Source: Clostridiales bacterium
GTDB taxonomy: Bacteria; Bacillota; Clostridia; Oscillospirales; JAAYXM01
Reading direction: 5' to 3'
Assembly (NCBI GenBank): GCA_012515925.1
Contig: JAAYXM010000226.1
Span: forward strand, 1-30,353
DNA: 30,353 nt
Within the stretch, counting starts at the first letter, position 1; every line of letters starts with the position of its first letter. The position numbers and the translations under genes are program-made. Positions 7,186 to 15,610 of the stretch are shown in pieces. The notes under the pieces are model-generated. The model was not told where the DNA came from and did no database searches. It saw nothing but the letters and a program-made list of their open reading frames with translations.

Positions 7186-7905
7186 TTGTCTTTGAAAATA
7201 GTTGCCGATCTGCATACACATTCGAATATAAGCAGCCACGCGGACAGCTCAATTGAGGAAAACTGCGCCGCCGCGGCGGAGCTCGGCCTTAAAATGATTG
7301 CCACAACCGACCACGGTCCGATTGTGGAAGACGGTCCGGAAGAAAGCTACTTCGCAACCATGCACGAATGGCTGCCGCGCAGCATATCCGGCGTTGAGAT
7401 TCTTCACGGCATCGAGGCAAATATTATAAACGCCAACGGCGAAACTGACATCGACCCGAGCTGGGGAAATCTCCTGGATTTCGGGATAGCTTCGATACAC
7501 GGCGGATATTTCCACGGCGAAGATTACGACGAATTCACAAACGCGTACTGGAAGGTCCTCGAAAACCCGTATATCGATTTAATCGGACATATGGGCACGC
7601 CTATGTTCTTATGCGACTATGAGGCGGTTATTAAAAAATGCGCGAGGGTCGGAAAGCTTATCGAAATAAACGCGGCGTCCTTCAGACATCGCATTTCAAG
7701 CATTCCGAACTGTATTGAAATAGCGAAGCTCTGCAAAAAGCACGGGACAAGGGTCATGGTGAATTCCGACGCGCACGCGAAGGACCAGATCGGGCTTGTC
7801 GCGCCCGCGCTCGAAATGCTCGAAAGCGTCGGTTTCCCCGAGGAGCTTATCGTTAACGGCAATATGGAACGGCTCACCGAATATCTTGAAAACCGCAGGA
7901 GATAA
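7186..7905 (+). CDS. PHP-family metal-dependent phosphoesterase (YcdX-like)
   Basis: This 239-residue cytoplasmic hydrolase has the PHP metal-binding motifs in order: DLHTHS at residues 8-13, TDHGP near 41, HGIEANI near 75, LIGHMGTP near 132, EINA near 161 and VNSDAH near 193. YcdX-type proteins carry a trinuclear metal site and remove phosphate from small molecules; the natural substrate is usually unknown. The start is TTG at 7186, set by GGGGAGG at 7172-7178 and by the family N-terminus. It lies between hprK and glcK in one operon, so a sugar-phosphate substrate is conceivable, but that is inference. Confidence 0.9.
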   Translation: MSLKIVADLHTHSNISSHADSSIEENCAAAAELGLKMIATTDHGPIVEDGPEESYFATMHEWLPRSISGVEILHGIEANIINANGETDIDPSWGNLLDFGIASIHGGYFHGEDYDEFTNAYWKVLENPYIDLIGHMGTPMFLCDYEAVIKKCARVGKLIEINAASFRHRISSIPNCIEIAKLCKKHGTRVMVNSDAHAKDQIGLVAPALEMLESVGFPEELIVNGNMERLTEYLENRRR

Positions 7906-7909
7906 ACAT

Positions 7910-8845
7910 ATGAGAATCGGAATCGATGTGGGAGGAACCAATATCGCGGCGGGGCTTGTGAACGAATCATATGAAATAATCGCGCGCCGCGGCGTACCGA
8001 CTAACCCGGGCTCGGGCGAGTCCGGAATAATCCGCGCGATTATCGCGCTTATCAAAGAAATCACACGTGAAAACCCGGGGCATAATATAGCTTCTGTCGG
8101 AATCGGCGTTCCGGGGCAGGTTGACCCGGAAACAACGCGCGTCGTATACTGCAACAATATACCGTTTGAAAACACAAAGCTGAAAGAAAGCGTCGAGGCG
8201 GCAACGGGTCTTCCCGTATTTGTGGATAACGACGCTAACGCCGCGGCACTCGGCGAGGTTTTAGCGGGCGCGGCAAAGGATTTCAGGGACGCCGTGCTGA
8301 TTACCGTCGGTACCGGCGTGGGCTTTGGAATCGTTCTGGATAAAAAGCTTTATAAGGGTATAAACGGCGCGGCGGGCGAGCTGGGACACGAGGTAATCGT
8401 TGTTGACGGACTGCCCTGCAACTGCGGCAGGCGCGGCTGCCTCGAGCTTTACGCTTCCGCCACGGCGCTAAAGCGCTACACGGCCGAGGAGATGAAAAAG
8501 CACCCCGAAAGCCTTATGTGGGAGCTTTGTCAAGGCAGCGCCGACAACATCACGGGGAAAACCGCGTTTGACGCGAAGCGCGCAAACGACGAGGCGGGTA
8601 CGCGCGCGGTGGATACGTTTATAAAATATCTGTCCGTCGGCGTTGTGAACGTTGTGAACATATTCCAGCCCGAGGCGGTAATTATCGGCGGCGGGCTGTC
8701 AAAGGAGGGCGAGTATCTGCTCGCTCCGTTAAGAGAAATTTTAGAGCGCGAGCGCTACTCCCGCGGGGGCAAGCAGACATCTCTTATCACCGCGACGCTC
8801 GGAAACGACGCGGGGATTATAGGCGCGGCGGTGCTTAACGCGTAA
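7910..8845 (+). CDS. glcK: ROK-family glucokinase
   Basis: This 311-residue ROK kinase has the ATP phosphate loop DVGGTN at residues 6-11, the catalytic DNDANAA at 106-112, GELGHE at 156-161 and the zinc signature CNCGRRGCLE at 170-179. It would phosphorylate glucose with ATP in the cytoplasm. ATG 7910 comes 4 bases after the PHP gene stop, with AGGAG inside the end of that gene; the longer open frame upstream overlaps the PHP gene and is a shadow. Another hexose or N-acyl sugar cannot be excluded, since ROK kinases vary, but the motif pattern and length fit glucokinase. Confidence 0.88.
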   Translation: MRIGIDVGGTNIAAGLVNESYEIIARRGVPTNPGSGESGIIRAIIALIKEITRENPGHNIASVGIGVPGQVDPETTRVVYCNNIPFENTKLKESVEAATGLPVFVDNDANAAALGEVLAGAAKDFRDAVLITVGTGVGFGIVLDKKLYKGINGAAGELGHEVIVVDGLPCNCGRRGCLELYASATALKRYTAEEMKKHPESLMWELCQGSADNITGKTAFDAKRANDEAGTRAVDTFIKYLSVGVVNVVNIFQPEAVIIGGGLSKEGEYLLAPLREILERERYSRGGKQTSLITATLGNDAGIIGAAVLNA

Positions 8846-8866
8846 AACGCTATGTTTTTCTGGCTG

Positions 8867-8917
8867 ATACGGTATTTATATATTTGCCGGGTTTGCGGTC
8901 AATATATAATACCGTAT
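8867..8917. repeat. Long imperfect inverted repeat upstream of pcrA
   Basis: ATACGGTATT with ATATAT (8867-8883, one extra T) is complementary to ATATAT with AATACCGTAT (8902-8917) across an 18-base spacer. No T tract follows, so it is a poor terminator for glcK. A possible promoter, TTGCCG (8884-8889) and TATAAT (8905-8910), is embedded in it with a short 15-base spacing, which suggests an operator. The regulator is unknown. Confidence 0.55.
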
Positions 8918-8970
8918 TGTTAATATGCGTGCGGTTTACAGTTTTATGAATAATATACGAAGGTGGAAAA

Positions 8971-11331
8971 ATGCTCATTAAATACAATAACGCGGATTTT
9001 CTAAGCTTACGTAAAAAGGCAATCGAAAACGAGTTTGGTTTTTTAAACCCGATGCAGAAGCAGGCGGTTTATACGACCGAAGGCCCGCTTCTGATACTCG
9101 CGGGCGCGGGCAGCGGGAAGACTACCGTTCTGATTAACCGCATAGCGAACCTGGTAAGGTTCGGAAACGGGTACCGGTCGGAGGATGTTCCTGATTATAT
9201 AACCGACGATGATTATGAGTTTCTGGAGGAATACATAAAAAACCCGTCTCCCGGGGCGCGGGAGCGGGTGACGGAGGTTTGCGCGGTATGCCCCGCGGCG
9301 CCATGGTCGATTATCGCGATTACGTTTACGAACAAGGCGGCGGGCGAGATAAAAAGCCGTCTTGAGGAAGCGCTCGGCGATTCGGCGCGCGATATCTGGG
9401 CGTCCACGTTCCACTCCGCCTGTATGCGTATCCTGCACCGGGACATAGACAGGCTCGGTTTTGATAAATCCTTTACGGTATACGATACCGCGGACAGCCG
9501 GCGTTTGGTCGGGGATATTATCCGCGAGCTTTCACTTGACGATAAGATGTATCCGGCAAAAGGAGTTTTCGAAACAATCGGAAAGCTCAAGGACAATATG
9601 CTCTCCCCGTCGGATATTGAAACCGAATATAAAGACAATTACCGTATGCAAAAGATCGCGGAAATCTATGAAAAATACCAGAGCCGGCTTAAAGCCGCGA
9701 ACGCCCTCGACTTTGACGATATAATCATATACACCGTAAAGCTGCTCCGGGAAAACGCCGATATCCTAAGCTACTATCAAAGAAAATTCAGATATGTCTT
9801 AATCGACGAATACCAGGACACAAACCGGGTCCAGTACCTTTTGGCATCACTGCTCGCGGGCGGGCATAACAACATCTGCGTCGTGGGCGACGACGACCAG
9901 AGCATATACAAATTCCGCGGCGCCACAATCGAGAATATCCTGCAGTTCGAAAAGCAGTTTAAAGACGCTCGGATAATCAGGCTTGAGCAGAACTACCGCT
10001 CCACCTCGCAGATACTCGATGTTGCAAACAGCGTTATCAAAAACAACATCGGCCGCAAACACAAAAAGCTCTGGACGGATAGAAAGGACGGAACACTACC
10101 CGTCCTGTACCGCGCGGCAAGCGAGCGCGACGAGGCGTCGTTTGTGGCAAACCGTATTCTCGACGCGTACTCTAAAGGCAAAAGCTTTCGTGATTTCGCG
10201 GTGCTTTACCGCACAAACGCCCAGTCCAACCAGTTTGAGAGCATATTCAAGCAAAGCGGCATACCGTACAGGATTATCGGCGCTCAAAGGTTTTTTGATA
10301 CCGCCGAAATCAGGGATATGCTCGCTTATCTGCGGGTAATTCAAAACCCGTCGGACACGCTCCGCTTAAAGCGGATTATAAATACGCCCGCGCGCAAGAT
10401 AGGCGAGAAAACCCTGGAAACCGCGGAGGCGCTTGCCGCGCTGCATGACAAACCGTTATTCGAAATAGTCCGCGAGGCGGGAAGCTATCCGGAGCTCTCA
10501 AAAAGCGCCGGGGCACTTACAGGCTTCGCGAATATGATAATAAGCCTTTCCGAAACGGCGGAAACCGCGTCCCTTGACACGCTTTATGACGAGCTTTTAG
10601 CAAAAAGCGGATATGTTGAAATGCTCAACAACAGCAAGGACGAAAAATCCAAAGAACGGTTAGAGAACGTCATGGAGCTTAAGTCAAACATCGCGGATTA
10701 CGAAGCGCGCGGCGGCACCGGGCTTCCGGGCTTTCTTGACGAGGTTTCGATGTTTACGGACATCGACAATTACGACAAGCGCGCCGACTCCGTTGTTCTG
10801 ATGACGATACACAGCGCGAAGGGACTTGAGTTTCCCGCCGTGTTTATTACCGGCGCCGAGGACGAGCTGTTTCCGAGCTTCCGTTCGATTTCAAGCGCGG
10901 ACGAGCTTGAGGAGGAGCGCAGGCTTTTCTACGTCGCCGCGACCCGCGCGAAGGATATTCTTTATATAACATATGCCGGTTCACGGTTTCTCGCGGGGAA
11001 AACCATGTTCAACAGGATTTCCCGCTTTGTTGAGGAAATCGACGAAAGCCTTCTGGAAAAAACGGAAAGCGCCGCAAAGGCCGCGCAGGATTATATCCCC
11101 GTCAAGCGGAAAAGATACGACCCTAAAACGGATATCGGGAGCCCGGCAAAGCCCTCGGGCGAAAACCCGTACAGGGCGGGCGACAGGCTGTTCCATAAGG
11201 TCTTCGGCACGGGCACGCTTATCACCGCGCAGAATATGGGTGGGGACACGCTGCTCGAAATAGCTTTCGATAAATCAGGCACCAAACGCCTGCTGTATAA
11301 TTTCTCGGCGAAGTACTTAAGCCGCGAATAA
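8971..11331 (+). CDS. pcrA: UvrD/PcrA-type ATP-dependent DNA helicase
   Basis: This 786-residue superfamily 1A helicase moves 3' to 5' on DNA in repair and removal of stalled complexes. Visible motifs are the Q motif (NPMQKQAV, near 26), Walker A AGAGSGKT at 44-51, DEYQD (motif II), VVGDDDQSIYKFRGA (III), TIHSAKGLEF (V) and LFYVAATRAK (VI). The C-terminus (GDRLFHKVFGTGTLI...) matches the Tudor-like domain of PcrA that contacts RNA polymerase. An extra segment of about 45 residues (about 64-110, with Cys104 and Cys107) lies between Walker A and motif Ia (AITFTNKAA), compared with Bacillus PcrA. The start is supported by an AAGGTGG site. Confidence 0.95.
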   Translation: MLIKYNNADFLSLRKKAIENEFGFLNPMQKQAVYTTEGPLLILAGAGSGKTTVLINRIANLVRFGNGYRSEDVPDYITDDDYEFLEEYIKNPSPGARERVTEVCAVCPAAPWSIIAITFTNKAAGEIKSRLEEALGDSARDIWASTFHSACMRILHRDIDRLGFDKSFTVYDTADSRRLVGDIIRELSLDDKMYPAKGVFETIGKLKDNMLSPSDIETEYKDNYRMQKIAEIYEKYQSRLKAANALDFDDIIIYTVKLLRENADILSYYQRKFRYVLIDEYQDTNRVQYLLASLLAGGHNNICVVGDDDQSIYKFRGATIENILQFEKQFKDARIIRLEQNYRSTSQILDVANSVIKNNIGRKHKKLWTDRKDGTLPVLYRAASERDEASFVANRILDAYSKGKSFRDFAVLYRTNAQSNQFESIFKQSGIPYRIIGAQRFFDTAEIRDMLAYLRVIQNPSDTLRLKRIINTPARKIGEKTLETAEALAALHDKPLFEIVREAGSYPELSKSAGALTGFANMIISLSETAETASLDTLYDELLAKSGYVEMLNNSKDEKSKERLENVMELKSNIADYEARGGTGLPGFLDEVSMFTDIDNYDKRADSVVLMTIHSAKGLEFPAVFITGAEDELFPSFRSISSADELEEERRLFYVAATRAKDILYITYAGSRFLAGKTMFNRISRFVEEIDESLLEKTESAAKAAQDYIPVKRKRYDPKTDIGSPAKPSGENPYRAGDRLFHKVFGTGTLITAQNMGGDTLLEIAFDKSGTKRLLYNFSAKYLSRE

Positions 11332-11334
11332 TCT

Positions 11335-11362
11335 TTATCATATATTAAGAAAATCTTAAAAT
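11335..11362 (+). promoter_or_regulatory. Possible promoter of the HtrA-type protease gene
   Basis: TTATCA (11335-11340) and TAAAAT (11357-11362) are separated by 16 bases. The same stretch has a weak AT-only hairpin (TTAAGA/TCTTAA) followed by T residues that could partly terminate pcrA transcripts. Confidence 0.4.
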
Positions 11363-11420
11363 ATTTTTTACAAAAGCCGTATAAAATATTGGTAAGGTGA
11401 ATTCAAGGAGGAGATATAAT

Positions 11421-12605
11421 ATGAGAAACAATGAATTCTTCTTGTTCCGCGAACCTTACGGTCAAAGCTATGTACTTAACAACAAAAAAGCGGGGTTTTC
11501 AAAGAGAACTCTTGTGCTTTTGCTTGCCGCAACGCTTCTGCTGTCCGGTGTATTCGGTTTCGCGGGCGGGTATCTCGCCGGCAGAAACACGGAGGCGGAA
11601 AAAGTACCGGCTACATTATCAATCCCCGCATATCCGGTAAGCACGGAATTCGGCAAAGCGCCCTTTGACGCTGTGAAGGTCGCATACCGGTGCATGAACA
11701 CGGTGGTTGAAATAAAAACCGAGGTTGTAAAGCGCAGCAGGTTTATCGGCCAGTATGTCGAGGAGGGCGCGGGAAGCGGCGTTATTATTTCCGGCGACGG
11801 GTATATTGTCACGAACAATCACGTTGTCGACGGCGCGAGCAAGTACACCGTTACGCTCAGAAACGGCAGGAACTATACCGCGAAGCTTATCGGCAAGGAC
11901 GCGAAAACCGACCTCGCGGTCCTGAAAATAGACGAAAAGGACCTGCCGGTCGCGGAGTTCGGCAACTCGTCGGACCTTAAAGTCGGCGAGCCCGTGCTCG
12001 CTATCGGAAATCCCTTGGGCGAGCTCGGCGGCACGGTTACGGACGGTATAATAAGCGCGCTGGACCGCGAGATTGATATCGGAGACGAGAGAATGACGCT
12101 TTTGCAGACAAACGCGTCCGTCAACCCGGGAAACTCCGGCGGCGGCCTGTTTGATTCCGACGGAAAGCTTATCGGCATAGTCAACGCCAAAAACTCGGGA
12201 ACCGGCATCGAGGGGCTCGGCTTCGCGATACCGATTGATACCGCGAAGGAGATTACCGAGGAGCTTATCAAATACGGCTATGTCACGGGCAGAATCGACC
12301 TCGGCATGAGCCTAACAGACGTTTCGGGCTACGACGCGTTTATAAGCCGGCTGGGCGTCGGCGGCGTCTACATCTACCGCGTAAACCCCGGCTCCAACGC
12401 GGAGCGCGCGGGCTTCCGGGCGGGCGACCGTATTGTTTCGATAGCGGGCAAAAAAGTAGAAAGCACAAAGGACGTTAAGGTAATCCTAAACGATTACTCG
12501 GTTTCGGATAATATAAGCATTGAAATCGAGAGAAGCGGCAGGCGGTCAATGATAAGCCTTAAGCTTGCCGAGGCCACGAACAAAACCCGATCCGCAAATA
12601 TTTAG
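11421..12605 (+). CDS. HtrA/DegP-type membrane-anchored serine protease with PDZ domain
   Basis: This 394-residue protein has a short cytoplasmic N-terminus and one membrane helix (about 30-52) that places the rest outside the cell. The trypsin-like domain has the full triad: His134 in TNNHVVDG, Asp164 in TDLAVLKI and Ser239 in NPGNSGGG. A single PDZ domain occupies about 295-390 (YRVNPGSNAERAGFRAGDRI). Such proteases degrade or refold damaged envelope proteins. ATG 11421 is set by an AGGAGGAG site; the frame is open 8 codons upstream. The family is usually under envelope-stress control, but no CssR or similar box is evident. Confidence 0.93.
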   Translation: MRNNEFFLFREPYGQSYVLNNKKAGFSKRTLVLLLAATLLLSGVFGFAGGYLAGRNTEAEKVPATLSIPAYPVSTEFGKAPFDAVKVAYRCMNTVVEIKTEVVKRSRFIGQYVEEGAGSGVIISGDGYIVTNNHVVDGASKYTVTLRNGRNYTAKLIGKDAKTDLAVLKIDEKDLPVAEFGNSSDLKVGEPVLAIGNPLGELGGTVTDGIISALDREIDIGDERMTLLQTNASVNPGNSGGGLFDSDGKLIGIVNAKNSGTGIEGLGFAIPIDTAKEITEELIKYGYVTGRIDLGMSLTDVSGYDAFISRLGVGGVYIYRVNPGSNAERAGFRAGDRIVSIAGKKVESTKDVKVILNDYSVSDNISIEIERSGRRSMISLKLAEATNKTRSANI

Positions 12606-12621
12606 AGAATCCGCAATATTA

Positions 12622-12678
12622 TAGAGCGGCTGCTCTAATGAAATACGCCCCAAGGCGTATGAAATATGCTTCGCATAT
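12622..12678. repeat. Hairpin array, copy 1 (three short palindromes with TGAAA-type linkers)
   Basis: Three adjacent hairpins follow the protease gene: TAGAGC/GCTCTA (12622-12637), TACGCC/GGCGTA (12644-12659) and ATATGC/GCATAT (12664-12678). The linkers are ATGAAA and TGAAA. The last two units recur in nearly the same form at 29664-29697, so this is an interspersed repeat family rather than a gene-specific structure. Confidence 0.8.
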
Positions 12679-12690
12679 TAAGGAACAGAA

Positions 12691-12737
12691 AAATAATAAT
12701 GGCTCCCGCGCTTATTGCGCGGGAGCCATTATTATTT
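12691..12737. terminator. Bidirectional terminator between htrA-type gene and eno
   Basis: A perfect 21-bp stem (arms 12691-12711 and 12717-12737, core GGCTCCCGCGC/GCGCGGGAGCC) encloses the 5-base loop TTATT, with AT-rich flanks in both directions. It ends both converging transcription units, 6 bases beyond the eno stop. Confidence 0.92.
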
Positions 12738-12743
12738 CGCTAT

Positions 12744-14051
12744 TTACTTTTTGAGGTTGAACCAGGCCTTGAGTCCGGGGTACTGCGCGACGTCGTCTAA
12801 CTCCTCCTCTATTCTGAGAAGCTGGTTGTACTTGGCCACGCGGTCGGTGCGGCTCGGCGCGCCGGTCTTAATCTGCCCCGCGTTGACCGCCACCGCGATA
12901 TCCGCAATCGTCACGTCTTCGGTTTCGCCCGAGCGGTGCGAGACAACGGCGGTATACCCCGCGCGGTTTGCCATGGCAATCGCGTCCAATGTTTCGGTAA
13001 GCGTGCCGATCTGGTTTACCTTGATTAAAATCGAGTTCGCGACACCCTTTTCGATGCCCGTGGACAAGCGCTCCACATTGGTAACGAACAAATCGTCGCC
13101 CACAAGCTGCACCTTGCCTCCGATAGCGTCGGTAAGCATTTTCCATGCCTCCCAGTCGTCCTCGGCAACGCCGTCCTCAAGCGAGATAATCGGGTATTTC
13201 GAGGTCAGATCCTGCCAGTACTTAACAAGCTCCGCCTTGCTCATCGTCTTTTTGGCCTTGGGCAGCAGGTACGTCCCGTCCTTTTGATACCACTCGGAGG
13301 AGGCCGCGTCGATTGCGATTCTGAACTGCTCACCCGGCTTATATCCTGCTTTTTCAATCGCCGTCAGGATAACCTTGATTGCGTCCTCGTCCTTTTCGAG
13401 GTTCGGCGCGAAACCGCCCTCGTCGCCCACAGCGGTCGTCATGCCCATTTCGGACAGTACCTTTTTAAGGTTATGGAAAACCTCGGAGCACCAGCGCAGC
13501 GCCTCGGCAAACGACTCGGCGCCCACAGGCATAATCATAAATTCCTGAATGTCAACGTTATTCGAAGCATGGGCGCCGCCGTTTATGATGTTCATCATCG
13601 GCACGGGCAGAACCTTAGCGTTGGTTCCGCCGATATACGCGTAAAGCGGCATGCCCAGCGCCTCGGCCGCGGCCTTCGCGCACGCGAGTGAGGTACCCAA
13701 TATGGCGTTCGCGCCGAGCCTTGATTTGTTCGGCGTGCCGTCAAGCTCGATTAAAACCTTGTCAATCTCGGTCTGGTCCAGCGCGTTTAAGCCGATAACC
13801 GCGTCCGCGATTTCGGTATTGACCGCGTCAACCGCCTTGTATACGCTCTTGCCCATGAAAAGCGCCTTGTCACCGTCACGAAGCTCACAGGCTTCGAATA
13901 TACCCGTGGAAGCGCCGGACGGCACCGCGGCACGTCCCATATAAGTATTCAACCCGTCATCGACGTAAACCTCGACCTCAACCGTGGGGTTGCCGCGCGA
14001 GTCGATAATCTGGCGTCCGACAACATCAACTATTTCCGCGAATTTCTTCAT
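12744..14051 (-). CDS. eno: Enolase (phosphopyruvate hydratase)
   Basis: This 435-residue protein is full length. It interconverts 2-phosphoglycerate and phosphoenolpyruvate. Key residues are present: catalytic Glu211 in GDEGGFAPN, Lys344 in ILIKVNQIGT, metal ligands Asp248, Glu292 and Asp319, and the substrate-binding SHRSGETED at 371-379. It is the last gene of pgk-tpiA-gpmI-eno, 32 bases after gpmI, with an AAAAGGAGATC ribosome binding region, and is followed by a very strong terminator. Confidence 0.98.
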   Translation of the reverse strand: MKKFAEIVDVVGRQIIDSRGNPTVEVEVYVDDGLNTYMGRAAVPSGASTGIFEACELRDGDKALFMGKSVYKAVDAVNTEIADAVIGLNALDQTEIDKVLIELDGTPNKSRLGANAILGTSLACAKAAAEALGMPLYAYIGGTNAKVLPVPMMNIINGGAHASNNVDIQEFMIMPVGAESFAEALRWCSEVFHNLKKVLSEMGMTTAVGDEGGFAPNLEKDEDAIKVILTAIEKAGYKPGEQFRIAIDAASSEWYQKDGTYLLPKAKKTMSKAELVKYWQDLTSKYPIISLEDGVAEDDWEAWKMLTDAIGGKVQLVGDDLFVTNVERLSTGIEKGVANSILIKVNQIGTLTETLDAIAMANRAGYTAVVSHRSGETEDVTIADIAVAVNAGQIKTGAPSRTDRVAKYNQLLRIEEELDDVAQYPGLKAWFNLKK

Positions 14052-14083
14052 TTTCAGATCTCCTTTTATATTAAATCAGTTTC

Positions 14084-15604
14084 TTAACGAATAATAAGGG
14101 ATTTGCCGTCCATCTCGGGCGGCGGGTTAATGCCCATAAGGTCAAGTATCGTGGGCGCCACATCGGCAAGCTTGCCGTTTCTTAAAACAACGTTTACCCC
14201 GACAATCGCGAACGGCACCTGGTTCACGGTATGAGCGGTAAACGGCTCGCCCTCGTCGGAAACCATCCTGTCCGCGTTGCCGTGGTCCGCGGTCACAATC
14301 GTAATACCGCCGATGCCGCTTGTAGCCTCCACGACGCGCCCGACGCATTCATCCACGGTCTCGACCGCTTTTTTCGCGGCCCCGAACACGCCGGTATGCC
14401 CGACCATGTCGCAGTTTGCGTAGTTTAGGATAACCACGTCGTATTTCTGGCTTTTTATAAGCTCGCAAACCTTGTCGGTCACCTCATAGGCGCTCATCTC
14501 GGGCTTTAAGTCGTAAGTCGGGACCTTCGGCGATTCGATGAGCACCCGGTCCTCGCCCGGAAACATTTTTTCGACGCCGCCGCTGAAAAAGAACGTGACA
14601 TGCGCGTACTTTTCGGTCTCCGCGATTCTAAGCTGCTTAAAGCCGAGGCGGCTTATATACTCTCCGAACGTATTGTCAAGGTTTTGCGGCAAAAACGCCA
14701 CGTCCACGTTCGGCATCGACGCGTCATACTGAGTCATACAGACGAAATGCACCGGGAAATAGCCGGCTTTCCTGACAAAGCCCATAAACTCGGGGTCAGA
14801 GAACGCGCGTGTAATCTCACGTGCGCGGTCGGGACGGAAATTGAAGAAGATAACCGAGTCGTTCTCATTCACGCGGTTTTCCGCGTCGCACACGAAGGGC
14901 ACGACAAACTCGTCCGTAACGCCTTTTTCGTAGGATTTCAAAACACCCGCGACCGGGTCGGCTTCATGCTCGCCTTCGCCGAACACGATTGCGTTGTACG
15001 CGAGCTCAACCCTGTCCCACCTGTTGTCACGGTCCATCGCGTAGTAACGCCCCATAACCGTCGAAACGCGCCCGACGCCGATTTCCCGGCATTTCATAAC
15101 GCATTCCTTAACGAACTCCGCGCCGGAGGAGGGCGGAACGTCGCGCCCGTCTAAAAAGCAATGTACATGTACGTTTTCGAGATTATTTAGCTTCGCGAGC
15201 TCAAGCAGCGCCCAAAGATGCGTGTTGTGGCTGTGTACCCCGCCGTCGGACATAAGGCCCATGAGGTGCAGCGCGCCGCCGTGCTTTTTGCAGTTATCTA
15301 TCGCTTTGACAAGCGCCGGGGTTTCAAAAAAACTACCGTCTTCAATGGCTTTCGAAATCCTCGGGAAATCCTGGAACACGACGCGTCCCGCGCCTATATT
15401 GGTATGCCCCACCTCGGAATTTCCCATCTGCCCCTCGGGCAGACCGACATCAAACCCCGCCGCGTTTAAGCGGCAGTTTGAGTTTTTCGCCATAATCCCG
15501 TCGAGATTAGGCGTGTGCGCCGCGCGAATCGCGTTGCCCGGGTCCGCGGGCGCAACGCCGTATCCGTCCATTATTATAAGCGTTATAGGTGTTTTATTCT
15601 CCAT
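14084..15604 (-). CDS. gpmI: 2,3-bisphosphoglycerate-independent phosphoglycerate mutase
   Basis: This 506-residue enzyme of the alkaline phosphatase superfamily converts 3- to 2-phosphoglycerate with manganese. Metal ligand Asp13 (IMDGYG) and nucleophile Ser63 (GNSEVGHTNIGAGR) are in place, as are FLDGRDVPP, the MGRYYAMDRD segment, NYANCDMVGHTG and the C-terminal TADHGNAD. It lies 6 bases after tpiA, so the two are coupled, and ends 32 bases before eno. The length is normal. Confidence 0.98.
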   Translation of the reverse strand: MENKTPITLIIMDGYGVAPADPGNAIRAAHTPNLDGIMAKNSNCRLNAAGFDVGLPEGQMGNSEVGHTNIGAGRVVFQDFPRISKAIEDGSFFETPALVKAIDNCKKHGGALHLMGLMSDGGVHSHNTHLWALLELAKLNNLENVHVHCFLDGRDVPPSSGAEFVKECVMKCREIGVGRVSTVMGRYYAMDRDNRWDRVELAYNAIVFGEGEHEADPVAGVLKSYEKGVTDEFVVPFVCDAENRVNENDSVIFFNFRPDRAREITRAFSDPEFMGFVRKAGYFPVHFVCMTQYDASMPNVDVAFLPQNLDNTFGEYISRLGFKQLRIAETEKYAHVTFFFSGGVEKMFPGEDRVLIESPKVPTYDLKPEMSAYEVTDKVCELIKSQKYDVVILNYANCDMVGHTGVFGAAKKAVETVDECVGRVVEATSGIGGITIVTADHGNADRMVSDEGEPFTAHTVNQVPFAIVGVNVVLRNGKLADVAPTILDLMGINPPPEMDGKSLIIR

Positions 15605-15610
15605 AGATTA

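Noticed and set aside
8846..8920. Intrinsic terminator for glcK
   Set aside because: The inverted repeat is strong but has an 18-base loop and no T tract on the plus strand.
12622..12678. CRISPR array
   Set aside because: The repeated parts are short palindromes with differing stems and fixed linkers; there are no constant 23-36 bp repeats with unique spacers and no cas genes.
14600..15154. 184-codon plus-strand ORF opposite gpmI
   Set aside because: It is fully antisense to a well-conserved enzyme, has no ribosome binding site and shows no protein-like pattern.
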